This document shows, in pieces, positions 1-5,795 of a stretch of 5,795 nt of DNA (the stretch's first letter is position 1; every line of letters starts with the position of its first letter). Where the stretch lies: assembly GCA_003224515.1 (NCBI GenBank), contig QHZC01000311.1, positions 1,530 through 7,324 of the forward strand, written 5' to 3'. The notes beneath the pieces were generated by a model. The model searched no databases and had not been told where the DNA came from. It saw only the letters and a program-made list of their open reading frames with translations. Both the position numbers and the translations under genes were made by a program. Origin of the DNA: Acidobacteriota bacterium. Lineage in GTDB: Bacteria; Acidobacteriota; Terriglobia; Acidiferrales; UBA7541.

Positions 1-854
1 TTCGCCTCCACAATCACGTACACGCGTTGTCCGTGATTCCCCGGCGCAACCGCAACTCCCTCTCGCCCCCACTCTCCTTCCGGAAGTCCGTGCCCCGTGA
101 TTTGCGTCCAAGTGAGGCCTTCGTCCACAGACTTATAGAGCCCGCTGCCGGGCCCGTACGATGTTCCTTTTTGTCCTGGCTTTCGAATGCCGTGCCACAG
201 TGTCGCGTACACCACTCGCGGATTTCCCGGCTCAAAACAGAGATCCACGGCCGCCGTAACATTGTCTTTGTACAGTACTTTCTTCCAGTTCCGCCCGCCA
301 TCCGTTGAGCGGAAAACTCCGCGCTCTTCATTCGGCCCTGAACTGTGGCCCATCGCCGCGACCAGCACGAGATCCGGATTCCGCGGATCGACCAGGATTC
401 TCCCAATATGTCGCGTGTCCTCCAGTCCGATATGCTGCCAGTTCTCCCCGCCATCAACGGACTTGTAAACTCCATCTCCGTAGCTGCTGTCGGAAAGAAT
501 CGTATTGACGCCCGTTCCTACGTAAATGATGTTCGGATTCGAAGGCGCCAGAGTCATAGCCCCGATCGACGCGACTTGCTCCTTGTCGAAAATCGGCTTC
601 CAGACCGTGCCCCCGTCCGTCGTTTTCCACACCCCTCCGCCGTCCGCCCCAAAATAGTAGACGCCCGCATTGCCCGAAACCCCCGCGACGGCATTCACCT
701 TTCCCGCGCGGAACGGCCCGATCATTCGCCATTTCATTTCCGAATAGAGCGATTCGGGAATCTGCTGCGCGTGGCCAATAGCCGCAAGCAGAAATCCCGT
801 GGGCCAAAGGAGCGCAGAACCAAGCACAATTTGAAACGAACGTAAACTCTTCAT
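1..854 (-). CDS. Secreted Asp-box (BNR/sortilin-like) beta-propeller protein, N-terminal part, runs off left edge
   Basis: The reading frame is open from the ATG at 854 to the window edge, giving 284 residues with no stop. Residues 1-29 look like a signal peptide (basic MKSLR start, hydrophobic stretch, then a cut near GHA/QQ), so the product should be exported. After it come SLYSEMKWRMIGPFR and GGGVWKTTD, typical of the large Asp-box proteins annotated as glycosyl hydrolase, BNR-repeat or VPS10/sortilin-like. Asp-box motifs (S/T-x-D-x-G-x-x-W) lie at residues 78-85, 132-139, 183-190 and 242-249, each ending a propeller blade hairpin. Family members usually have about 1,000 residues, so roughly the first quarter is visible. 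The upstream gene on the same strand is a paralogue ending 34 bp before this start, suggesting co-transcription. The substrate is unknown: the fold is shared by sialidases, sortilins and non-enzymatic binding proteins, and no catalytic set can be assigned. The start is supported by AAAGG seven bases upstream and by the signal peptide. Confidence 0.9.
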   Translation of the reverse strand, partial: MKSLRSFQIVLGSALLWPTGFLLAAIGHAQQIPESLYSEMKWRMIGPFRAGKVNAVAGVSGNAGVYYFGADGGGVWKTTDGGTVWKPIFDKEQVASIGAMTLAPSNPNIIYVGTGVNTILSDSSYGDGVYKSVDGGENWQHIGLEDTRHIGRILVDPRNPDLVLVAAMGHSSGPNEERGVFRSTDGGRNWKKVLYKDNVTAAVDLCFEPGNPRVVYATLWHGIRKPGQKGTSYGPGSGLYKSVDEGLTWTQITGHGLPEGEWGREGVAVAPGNHGQRVYVIVEA

Positions 855-861
855 TTGGACG

Positions 862-866
862 CCTTT
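862..866 (-). promoter_or_regulatory. Ribosome binding site for the second Asp-box gene
   Basis: On the minus strand AAAGG lies seven bases before the ATG at 854. It falls inside the 34-bp gap after the stop of the upstream paralogue. The gap is too short for an obvious separate promoter or terminator, which favours one transcript for both genes. Confidence 0.5.
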
Positions 867-888
867 CGAAATTCCATCGCGAGACAAT

Positions 889-3168
889 TCATGGTTCATC
901 GTCTCCATCCGCTTCGGCGGAAGGAGCGGTATCGGCTGCTTTGGTCGGATCGATCGCAGCGAATCCGGCTTTCCTGAGTTCCGCATTCAGCGCCGGAATA
1001 TCCTGCTCCCGGATTCTCGTCCAGCGCGTGACGAGTTTCTCCAGAGCCTCCTGGAGTTCCTTGTAAACAGCAATAGCTTGGGTCGTGGGCGCGGCGTCGG
1101 CACTGTCCGCAACCGCCAGGATGCCACCGAAATGCTGGTTCAAGCTGGAAAGATTTTCCGGTTGCTTCGCGCCGGGCGGTAAGCCCAAGGAATTGCTCTG
1201 TGCTGCGCCTTCCAGTTCGGCGGCTTGTTTGTCGAGAGCCGCTATGGCCTCGGCAAGAGTGCCCTTTCCCGCTTTCGCGCCGTGTTCCTTCAACTGCGCG
1301 CGCACCGATTGAACCTGCAAGAGCACTCCGAAGCTTTCGTTCATTCCTTCGACCGAGCCGCTTTGCATTTCAAACTGCTTGCGAAGGTCCGCAAATGAAG
1401 TTTTGATGCGCGGATCCATTCGAATAACGAGCGGAGCTGAGTACGTTTTCCCGTCCACGCTGAGTTTTGCCGTGTAGTTGCCGGGCAGCACCCACGCTCC
1501 CAGCGGATATTTTGGCGTGTCGTGCGCGATCGCAGAAATCGGAAATTCGTGCCCAAGAGAATCCGGCGACGGGTAATGCAGATCCCACGCAAAACGGTGC
1601 ATTCCCGCTGCCCCCGAAAGAATTTGCGCGGGGCGCACCCAGTACATCGGGATGGGATGCTCGCCGGCGATTTTTTCCATCGCCTCGGGCTTGTCTGAAC
1701 TGGAATAGCGACGCACGAGATGCTGCTGCTCATCGAAAACCTCCAGCATCACCGGTTTGTTCGAACTAGACGCGAGGTAGTAGTCGATGATGGCGCCGTC
1801 GGGAGGATTTTTTCCGGCGGGGAATTCCGGCGGCAGCGGCGTGTCCGGATTGCGGTTCCACCGGAAACGGATCGCGTCCTGAGGTACGAAGAGAAATGCC
1901 GATGATTTTCTAACCTGCTCGGAAAGCTGGCGCAGGGGAGTAACGTCATCGAGAATCCAAAACGAGCGGCCGTGCGTGGCGACAATGAGATCGTCGCCAT
2001 GAATCACAAGATCGCGCATAGACGTGTGCGGCAGATTGAGCTGCAGCGGCTGCCAATCGTCTCCATCGTTGAAGGAAACATAGACGGAGCCTTCCGTTCC
2101 GGCGAACAGCAGACCTTTTCGAACCGGATCCTCGCGCACCACGTTGCTCGCACCACCACCGGGAATATTTTTTGTGATTTCCGTCCACGTTTTGCCGAAA
2201 TCGCGCGTGCGATAAATGTGCGCGCGCAAATCATCGAGCCGGAATGAATTAATCGCCGCGTACGCCGCCCCCGCATCGAAGTGCGAGGCTTCGATTATGG
2301 AAACTTTGCTCCACGGCTTCAACTGTGGCGGCGTGACGTTTTGCCAGGTCTTCCCGCCGTCGCGCGTGATGTGAATCAATCCGTCGTCGGTGCCCGCCCA
2401 AATTGTGTTCGCTTCTTTGAAAGAAGGAGCGACAGCGTAGATAACGCCGCGGTGCTTTCCTTTTTCCGGATCGCTCGCGGCGAAAACACCGAGATTCGCG
2501 GGGATTTCATAGGATTCGCGCGTGAGATCATCGGGACTGATGACTTGCCAACTATTTCCCGCATCGGTCGTCTTGAAAAGCACGTTGGCCGCGAAGTAGA
2601 GCGTTTGCGGCTCCAGCGGCGAGAACACCACCGGCAGCGTGCGCGCATAACGATACTCGCCACGGCGAATCGGCTCCGGCGTAACCTTCGCGTACTCGCC
2701 GATATCCTGCTTCGTACGCGTGAGCCAGTCGCCATAAAGAAAATTCGGGTCGAGCGGGTCGACCGCAATATATCCATACTCAAAGATCCCGATAAGATGC
2801 CAATCGCGAAAAGTAATTTCACCATAATCGCTCCGGCTCTGCGTCCCCACGGAGCCGCTTTCCTGCTGCGCGCCGTAAACCCAATACGGAAAACGGTTGT
2901 CAGTGGTGACGTGATAAAATTGCGCCGTTGGCTGATTGTACCAAGTGCTCCACGTCGTGCCGCCGTTCACGCTGATGACCGCGCCCTGATCGGAGCTGAG
3001 CGCGATAATCTGCGGATTTTCCGTGCTGATCCAAATGCGCTGGTAATCGTCGCCGCCGGGGGCGCCTTTGAACCCCACAAATGTTTTTCCGCCGTCGGTG
3101 GATCTCCACGTCGTGGTGTTCGCGACGTAAATCAAGTCCGGATTGTCCGGCGCGACGGCGATGCCCAT
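889..3168 (-). CDS. C-terminal part (759 aa) of the frameshifted Asp-box beta-propeller protein
   Basis: This frame carries the rest of the protein whose N-terminus is encoded at 4073-3207. It begins mid-domain (MGIAVAPDNPDLIYVANTTT) with no signal peptide, so the ATG at 3168 is probably just an internal methionine. The frame stays open upstream, and recognisable family sequence (VNADRRIGGRGPGA) already starts at about 3210. Counting from 3168, Asp-boxes lie at residues 23-30, 66-73, 200-207, 268-275, 321-328 and 365-372. The end of the propeller is marked by HGRSFWILDDVTPLRQL (399-415), a common signature in this family. A second beta-rich region follows (about 430-590), then an Ala/Leu/Glu/Lys-rich segment likely to be helical or coiled-coil (about 600-735), and an acidic tail ending DGDDEP. 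If translated alone the fragment would lack export information, so the gene is probably inactive unless the break is a sequence error. The paralogous gene starts 34 bp after its stop. Confidence 0.85.
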   Translation of the reverse strand: MGIAVAPDNPDLIYVANTTTWRSTDGGKTFVGFKGAPGGDDYQRIWISTENPQIIALSSDQGAVISVNGGTTWSTWYNQPTAQFYHVTTDNRFPYWVYGAQQESGSVGTQSRSDYGEITFRDWHLIGIFEYGYIAVDPLDPNFLYGDWLTRTKQDIGEYAKVTPEPIRRGEYRYARTLPVVFSPLEPQTLYFAANVLFKTTDAGNSWQVISPDDLTRESYEIPANLGVFAASDPEKGKHRGVIYAVAPSFKEANTIWAGTDDGLIHITRDGGKTWQNVTPPQLKPWSKVSIIEASHFDAGAAYAAINSFRLDDLRAHIYRTRDFGKTWTEITKNIPGGGASNVVREDPVRKGLLFAGTEGSVYVSFNDGDDWQPLQLNLPHTSMRDLVIHGDDLIVATHGRSFWILDDVTPLRQLSEQVRKSSAFLFVPQDAIRFRWNRNPDTPLPPEFPAGKNPPDGAIIDYYLASSSNKPVMLEVFDEQQHLVRRYSSSDKPEAMEKIAGEHPIPMYWVRPAQILSGAAGMHRFAWDLHYPSPDSLGHEFPISAIAHDTPKYPLGAWVLPGNYTAKLSVDGKTYSAPLVIRMDPRIKTSFADLRKQFEMQSGSVEGMNESFGVLLQVQSVRAQLKEHGAKAGKGTLAEAIAALDKQAAELEGAAQSNSLGLPPGAKQPENLSSLNQHFGGILAVADSADAAPTTQAIAVYKELQEALEKLVTRWTRIREQDIPALNAELRKAGFAAIDPTKAADTAPSAEADGDDEP

Positions 3169-3206
3169 CGCGCCCGGGCCGCGGCCACCGATGCGACGGT
3201 CGGCGT

Positions 3207-3224
3207 TTACGCATTTCTCTTTGC
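3207..3224 (-). other. Frameshift/deletion junction splitting the Asp-box gene
   Basis: The codon for the Ala of VYATVEA ends at 3222 in one frame. The Val codon of VNADRRIGG begins at 3210 in another frame, with only 11 bases between them. From what I recall of the family, about 15-18 residues separate these anchors and include an Asp-box of the type YRSDDGGxxW. A net loss of roughly 40 bp would explain both the frame change and the missing Asp-box. The exact size is an estimate. No classical slippery heptamer is visible, so programmed frameshifting is unlikely. Confidence 0.75.
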
Positions 3225-4073
3225 CTCCACTGTGGCGTAAACGCGGTTCGGTTGGCTGTGCGAAACGGCAATACCGATGCGGCCCAGACCATCACCGTCG
3301 GCGGGTAGACCTTTCGTGAGCTGGTGCCAATTGCTTCCGCCATCGGTGGATTTGAAAAGGCCGCTTCCTGCACGGATGAACGATTCGCCGCTGCGAATCT
3401 CCCACGGCGCAACGCGAGCGGCCCACAACACGGCGTAAATCGTCTGCGGATTCGCGGGATCGAAAGCAAGATCGGCGGCGCCAGTGTTTTCGTCCTTGTA
3501 GAGAACTTTCTGGAAGGATTGGCCGCCGTCGGTGGAACGGAAGACACCGCGCTCGGTGTTCGGGCCATAAGGATGCCCCTCGGCGGCAACGAAAACGCGG
3601 TTGGGGTCTTTCGGGTCGATGAGAATCGTGGTGATTTGTTGTGCGTCACGCAGACCGAGGTGCCTCCATGATTTTCCGGCATCGGTGGATTTGTAGACGC
3701 CATCGCCGGTCGCGAGATCGGGGCGCTGCAATCCTTCGCCGCTGCCGACGTAGATGACGTTCGGATCGGAAGGAGCAACGGCAAGCGCGCCGACTGAGCC
3801 GGTGGGCTGGTCATCGAAAATCGGATTCCAGGTATTTCCGAAATCGGTGGTTTTCCAGACGCCGCCGTTGACGGCGGCCGTGTAGAAAACGTTCGGCTGG
3901 TGCGGCACGCCGGAGATGGCCACAGTGCGGCCGCCGCGGAACGGCCCGATGCAGCGCCAACGCATTTCCGAATAGAGTTTCTGGTCGAACTGCTGCGCGT
4001 TCGCCGAAACGCAAAAAATAGTTGTGACGACGATTCCAATGAGGAACCACTTCCCTGCCGCACCGATTCGCAT
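3207..4073 (-). CDS. N-terminal part (288 aa) of the frameshifted secreted Asp-box beta-propeller protein
   Basis: The chosen start is the ATG at 4073, six bases after a strong GGAGG and directly before a signal peptide (MRIGAAGKWF, hydrophobic core LIGIVVTTIF, cut near ANA/QQ at residues 26-27). The same frame is open further upstream to 4382, but that stretch translates simple repeats and is unlikely to be coding. Mature sequence begins KLYSEMRWRCIGPFRGGRT, closely matching the neighbouring paralogue. Asp-boxes lie at residues 75-82, 129-136, 180-187 and 242-249. After VYATVEA the frame runs into KRNA and a TAA stop, while family sequence resumes in another frame 11 bases later. Family members continue without interruption here, so this is the front half of a broken gene of about 1,060 residues. 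The fragment alone would be an incomplete propeller. Molecular function is unknown beyond an exported Asp-box fold; the name glycosyl hydrolase is often used without biochemical proof. Confidence 0.85.
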   Translation of the reverse strand: MRIGAAGKWFLIGIVVTTIFCVSANAQQFDQKLYSEMRWRCIGPFRGGRTVAISGVPHQPNVFYTAAVNGGVWKTTDFGNTWNPIFDDQPTGSVGALAVAPSDPNVIYVGSGEGLQRPDLATGDGVYKSTDAGKSWRHLGLRDAQQITTILIDPKDPNRVFVAAEGHPYGPNTERGVFRSTDGGQSFQKVLYKDENTGAADLAFDPANPQTIYAVLWAARVAPWEIRSGESFIRAGSGLFKSTDGGSNWHQLTKGLPADGDGLGRIGIAVSHSQPNRVYATVEAKRNA

Positions 4074-4079
4074 CCGAGT

Positions 4080-4084
4080 CCTCC
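4080..4084 (-). promoter_or_regulatory. Ribosome binding site GGAGG setting the start at 4073
   Basis: Minus-strand GGAGG lies six bases before the ATG at 4073, near-ideal spacing. It decides the start, because the same frame remains open for another 103 codons upstream through repeat sequence and the transposase remnant. Confidence 0.75.
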
Positions 4085-4133
4085 ATGAGAAGGGAGAGGA
4101 TACTCTGGCTGCGGAAATGGAGCAATGCGAGGC

Positions 4134-4151
4134 GGCAGTTGGGGCAGTTGG
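4134..4151. repeat. Two adjacent perfect copies of a 9-bp direct repeat
   Basis: GGCAGTTGG occurs at 4134-4142 and again, without gap, at 4143-4151. It lies in the untranslated leader of the Asp-box gene, next to the 7-bp-period array, and shares the AGTT core with it. Confidence 0.8.
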
Positions 4152-4156
4152 AGGCG

Positions 4157-4191
4157 GAAGTTGAAAGTTATAAGTTCTAAGTTGAAAGTTG
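4157..4191. repeat. Degenerate 7-bp tandem repeat, five units (xAAGTTx)
   Basis: Five consecutive 7-base units share the core AAGTT at positions 2-6: GAAGTTG, AAAGTTA, TAAGTTC, TAAGTTG, AAAGTTG. On the transcribed strand these read as CAACTTT-like units. The array sits 84-118 bp upstream of the Asp-box start codon and is AT-richer than its surroundings. From memory, short heptameric repeats of this kind occur between genes in several bacterial groups; here the array could also overlap the promoter. Confidence 0.8.
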
Positions 4192-4195
4192 AAAA
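4167..4195 (-). promoter_or_regulatory. Possible sigma70-type promoter inside the heptamer array
   Basis: On the minus strand TTTTCA (4195-4190, four of six matches to TTGACA) is followed after 17 bases by TATAAC (4172-4167, five of six matches to TATAAT). This would give an untranslated leader of about 85-90 bases before the ATG at 4073. The match may be a by-product of the AT-rich repeats, so it is weak evidence. Confidence 0.25.
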
Positions 4196-4284
4196 ACGAA
4201 ATACAAAGAGACGCGGGAAGGAATATTGATCTCACATAAAATAATGCAAAATATTGGATCTCGAAGAGACCGGAGGTCCAAACG

Positions 4285-4559
4285 CGCCCAAAGGCTTCGG
4301 CCGACCTGCTTTCCGATCGACGCCGGCGGGCGCTGAAACTGCTGGATGGAGAGTTGTCCTTGAACGAGGTTGCTCGGGGCATCCGTTACGCATGCGTTTG
4401 CGGAATGAGTGGCTACAACGCGGCGTCGATTCCCTGCGGGTGGGATTCTCTCCGGGTCGTCCGAGAGGGCTCACGCGAAGTCAAGAGCGCCGGCTGCTCA
4501 GGATCTTACTGAAGGGCGCCATCGCCAATGGCTACGCCACAGAATTGTGGACGACTTAG
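4285..4559 (+). pseudogene. IS630-family transposase remnant, N-terminal DNA-binding part, frameshifted and truncated
   Basis: Two overlapping plus-strand frames together encode the front of an IS630-type transposase. The first (4285-4383) reads RPKASADLLSDRRRRALKLL and then DGELSLNEVARGI, the first helix-turn-helix. The second frame takes over at about 4389 and reads RLRNEWLQRGVDSLRVGFSP, GRPRGLTRSQERRLLRILLK, GAIANGYATELWTT, then TAG at 4557-4559. The SPGRPxxLT linker and GYxTELWTT are characteristic of the winged-helix region of this family. At the frame change about five codons seem to be missing and the frame shifts. Family members continue from LWTT into the rest of the winged helix and then a DDE catalytic domain; none of this follows here, so the remnant cannot encode an active enzyme. 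No clear terminal inverted repeats were found. It points away from the Asp-box gene and sits in its upstream region. The fold and family call rest on recognised motifs, not on a search. Confidence 0.72.
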
Positions 4560-4612
4560 TTAGCGCGCAGAGATCGAGCGATGGCGCAGAGTCTCGCATC
4601 CGCAAGCTGACC
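4560..4612. other. Spacer between transposase remnant and membrane-anchor remnant
   Basis: Nothing recognisable was found in these 53 bases. Both remnants end facing this spacer, and the transposase similarity stops abruptly at its left border. It may therefore contain the breakpoint of the deletion that removed the rest of the element. Confidence 0.4.
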
Positions 4613-4762
4613 CTAGACGGTGGGGCGTACGGAGTAGGAGTCGAGGCGTTTTTTGTGGAGGAAGAGGACGCTGGACCCGAAGGAGAGGAGCAAGATGGCG
4701 AGGCCGGTGGCGATGCCGAAGCTGGTCGCGGTATAGCCGTGCCGACGGCGGACGATGATGTG
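4613..4762 (-). pseudogene. Possible remnant of a membrane protein C-terminus
   Basis: One minus-strand frame ends in TAG at 4615-4613 and reads HIIVRRRHGYTATSFGIATG, LAILLLSFGSSVLFLHKKRL, DSYSVRPTV. It has a single hydrophobic span (about 18 residues) flanked by RRRH and KKR, as in a C-terminal membrane anchor. Most codons end in C, like the genuine genes here and unlike random frames. No start codon with a binding site precedes it: upstream the frame runs into the hairpin repeats at 4821-4902. I read it as the tail of a gene whose body was lost. The family is not recognised. It could also be a chance open frame. Confidence 0.4.
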
Positions 4763-4820
4763 GCAAGGGTCCTCTGTGCGCGGCTCAAGGAAAGACAGAT
4801 TTCTGACATCCCCGGGTCGA

Positions 4821-4842
4821 CCGCTTCGCGTGAGCGAAGCGG
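4821..4842. repeat. Perfect inverted repeat, 9-bp arms, GTGA loop
   Basis: CCGCTTCGC (4821-4829) and GCGAAGCGG (4834-4842) pair perfectly around a four-base loop. There is no T-tract after the stem on either strand (A-rich on the plus side; the T-run on the minus strand precedes the stem), so it does not look like an intrinsic terminator. Its form and position between genes suggest a REP-like dispersed repeat. Confidence 0.75.
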
Positions 4843-4882
4843 GAAGAAAAAGTCGGCCTGCTCCGTTCGAAATGACGGTAGA

Positions 4883-4902
4883 GGGCGGACGGAGGTCCGC
4901 CC
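4883..4902. repeat. Perfect inverted repeat, 8-bp arms, 4-base loop, downstream of the M14-type gene
   Basis: GGGCGGAC (4883-4890) and GTCCGCCC (4895-4902) pair around GGAG. The stem lies about 40-60 bases after the stop of the M14-type gene on its strand, where a terminator might be expected, but no T-run follows. It is better viewed as a REP-like element that may stabilise the 3' end of the transcript. It shares the debris region with the second hairpin 40 bp away. Confidence 0.7.
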
Positions 4903-4942
4903 CACACAGGCGAGCACGTAAGCGGCAAGAGCGGAAAACAGA

Positions 4943-5795
4943 TTACGGAGCTTTGGCGGCAGGTACGCCGAGGTCGGCGATGTTGTCGCCTTTTTTCAGG
5001 GAGGGGACGGCGTTGACGTGGAGGACGACGGCAGAGACGGGAGCGCGGGGCTCGGCGATGACTTTGCCGACGTAGTCGGTGATGATGCCGAGCTTCATTC
5101 CGGCGGAGACGTAAGTGCCGCGCTTGACGAGGGGATACCAGATGCCGGGGCCGTCGGCGAGGACGTCCACTAATTTTTCAATCCAGACGGGATTTTCAAT
5201 GGGATGCGAGTCCCCGGGAAGCATCTTCAAGGCGCGCATGGTGCTGAGGGTGCCGTTGACAAGGAGGGCGACGTCGTCGGACTCAACGGTGCCAGCGTGG
5301 CCGGCTTCGACGACGATGGACGGCTTGCCGTGGACGGAAGCGGTGTTATCGAGGTAGCGGGTGGCGGCGGGGTCGGTGGGGCGTTCGCGCCAGATGATGA
5401 TGTGATCGAGACCGAAGGCGAGGACCATTTCCTTGGAGGTGTGGTCCTGGGCTTCACGGCCCGTGGGGCCCCAGTAGGCGTAGGGGCGGAGGCTCTCGTC
5501 GAGGTCGCCGCCGTGATAGTCGATGAGGTAATCGCAGCGGTCGACGATTTCCTTGGTGATGAGGTAGGAAGCGCGTTCGGTTTGCGTGCCGTCGGGTTTG
5601 CCGGGATAGAAGCGATTCATGCTCTTGTTGTCGATGGGATTGACGTGTGGGACCTTCTGCTCGAAGGATTGGATATTGATGAGCTGGACGAGAATGACGG
5701 TGCCGGTGACTTGCGCAGGGTCGAGAGCGGCGATGATTTTTTCGATGGCGATGATGGAGACGTATTCGGTGCCGTGGGCGCCGGAGACGAGCGCG
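4943..5795 (-). CDS. Succinylglutamate desuccinylase/aspartoacylase-like zinc hydrolase (M14-type), C-terminal part, start beyond right edge
   Basis: The frame is open from the right edge to TAA at 4945-4943, giving 283 residues. Zinc-site features of the AstE/AspA branch of the M14 carboxypeptidase fold are visible (numbered from the first full codon): SGAHGTEY with the H-x-x-E ligands His7 and Glu10; DNKSMNRFYPG (55-65) with the substrate-binding Asn-Arg pair; DYHGGD with the third ligand His94; and VVEAGHAG with Glu163 placed as the likely catalytic glutamate. The last 70 residues (WYPLVKRGTYVSAGMKLGII onward, with PRAPVSAVV) form the small beta domain typical of this branch. The family hydrolyses amide bonds of N-acyl amino acids or related small molecules; the real substrate cannot be told. 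It is more likely a generic deacylase than arginine-pathway AstE, since no ast genes are visible. The N-terminus, any signal peptide and the operon lie outside the window. About 870 bp separate it from the next gene. Confidence 0.85.
   Translation of the reverse strand, partial: ALVSGAHGTEYVSIIAIEKIIAALDPAQVTGTVILVQLINIQSFEQKVPHVNPIDNKSMNRFYPGKPDGTQTERASYLITKEIVDRCDYLIDYHGGDLDESLRPYAYWGPTGREAQDHTSKEMVLAFGLDHIIIWRERPTDPAATRYLDNTASVHGKPSIVVEAGHAGTVESDDVALLVNGTLSTMRALKMLPGDSHPIENPVWIEKLVDVLADGPGIWYPLVKRGTYVSAGMKLGIITDYVGKVIAEPRAPVSAVVLHVNAVPSLKKGDNIADLGVPAAKAP

Noticed and set aside
3207..3230. Programmed -1 ribosomal frameshift joining the two halves
   Set aside because: No X XXY YYZ slippery site is seen at the junction, and joining the frames would still leave the product short of an Asp-box that I would expect from the family.
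2281..3240. Long plus-strand open frame (319 codons) opposite the Asp-box gene
   Set aside because: It lies fully antisense to clear Asp-box coding sequence, is Arg-rich and has no recognisable domain. This is typical of a shadow frame in GC-rich DNA.
2900..4063. Long minus-strand open frame (387 codons) overlapping the Asp-box gene in another frame
   Set aside because: Low-complexity Ser/Pro/Arg-rich translation, with the real gene in the other frames showing signal peptide and Asp-boxes.
4134..4191. CRISPR array
   Set aside because: Units are 7-9 bp, contiguous and without spacers.
4074..4382. In-frame N-terminal extension of the Asp-box protein upstream of 4073
   Set aside because: It translates the simple repeats and the antisense of the transposase remnant. 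The signal peptide and GGAGG place the start at 4073.
4883..4902. Intrinsic terminator of the M14-type gene
   Set aside because: A good stem is present, but no T-tract follows on the minus strand.
4498..4917. Minus-strand 139-codon open frame in the gap
   Set aside because: Ser/Pro/Ala-rich, reads through both hairpins and has no domain. The alternate frame with the membrane-anchor remnant has better codon use.
4409..4921. Plus-strand 170-codon open frame in the gap
   Set aside because: Its Glu/Gly/Asp-rich translation is the complement of the membrane-anchor frame, and it starts inside the transposase remnant in a wrong frame.

Overview
The window comes from a bacterium with high-GC coding DNA and strong C/G preference at codon third positions. 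Tandem secreted Asp-box (BNR/sortilin-like) proteins of about 1,000 residues, together with short repeat debris between genes, are most familiar from Acidobacteriota. This assignment is inferred from gene content; no rRNA or marker gene is present. All intact-looking genes are on the minus strand, so transcription runs from right to left.

Layout, following transcription. Positions 5795-4943 hold the C-terminal 283 residues of a zinc-dependent succinylglutamate desuccinylase/aspartoacylase-like (M14-type) protein whose start lies beyond the right edge. Positions 4942-4074 form an unusually long gap (about 870 bp) filled with debris: two perfect short hairpins (4883-4902, 4821-4842), an apparent C-terminal membrane-anchor remnant on the minus strand (4762-4613), a frameshifted and truncated N-terminal remnant of an IS630-family transposase on the plus strand (4285-4559), and a leader with a 9-bp tandem repeat and a 7-bp-period degenerate array (4134-4191).

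Positions 4073-889 hold a gene for a large exported Asp-box beta-propeller protein. It is broken in two near 3207-3224 by a frameshift that seems to accompany loss of about 40 bp, including one Asp-box. Only 34 bp downstream, a second paralogous gene starts at 854 and runs off the left edge; its first 284 residues are intact. The pair looks like an old tandem duplication read as one transcript. Both products carry signal peptides and should act outside the cytoplasm. The M14-type gene is co-oriented but separated by the debris region, so there is no basis for a shared pathway.

I found no tRNA, rRNA, CRISPR array or clear intrinsic terminator, and no convincing sign of a new defence or biosynthetic system. 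The points of most interest are the broken propeller gene, the repeat-rich leader and the decayed mobile-element zone.
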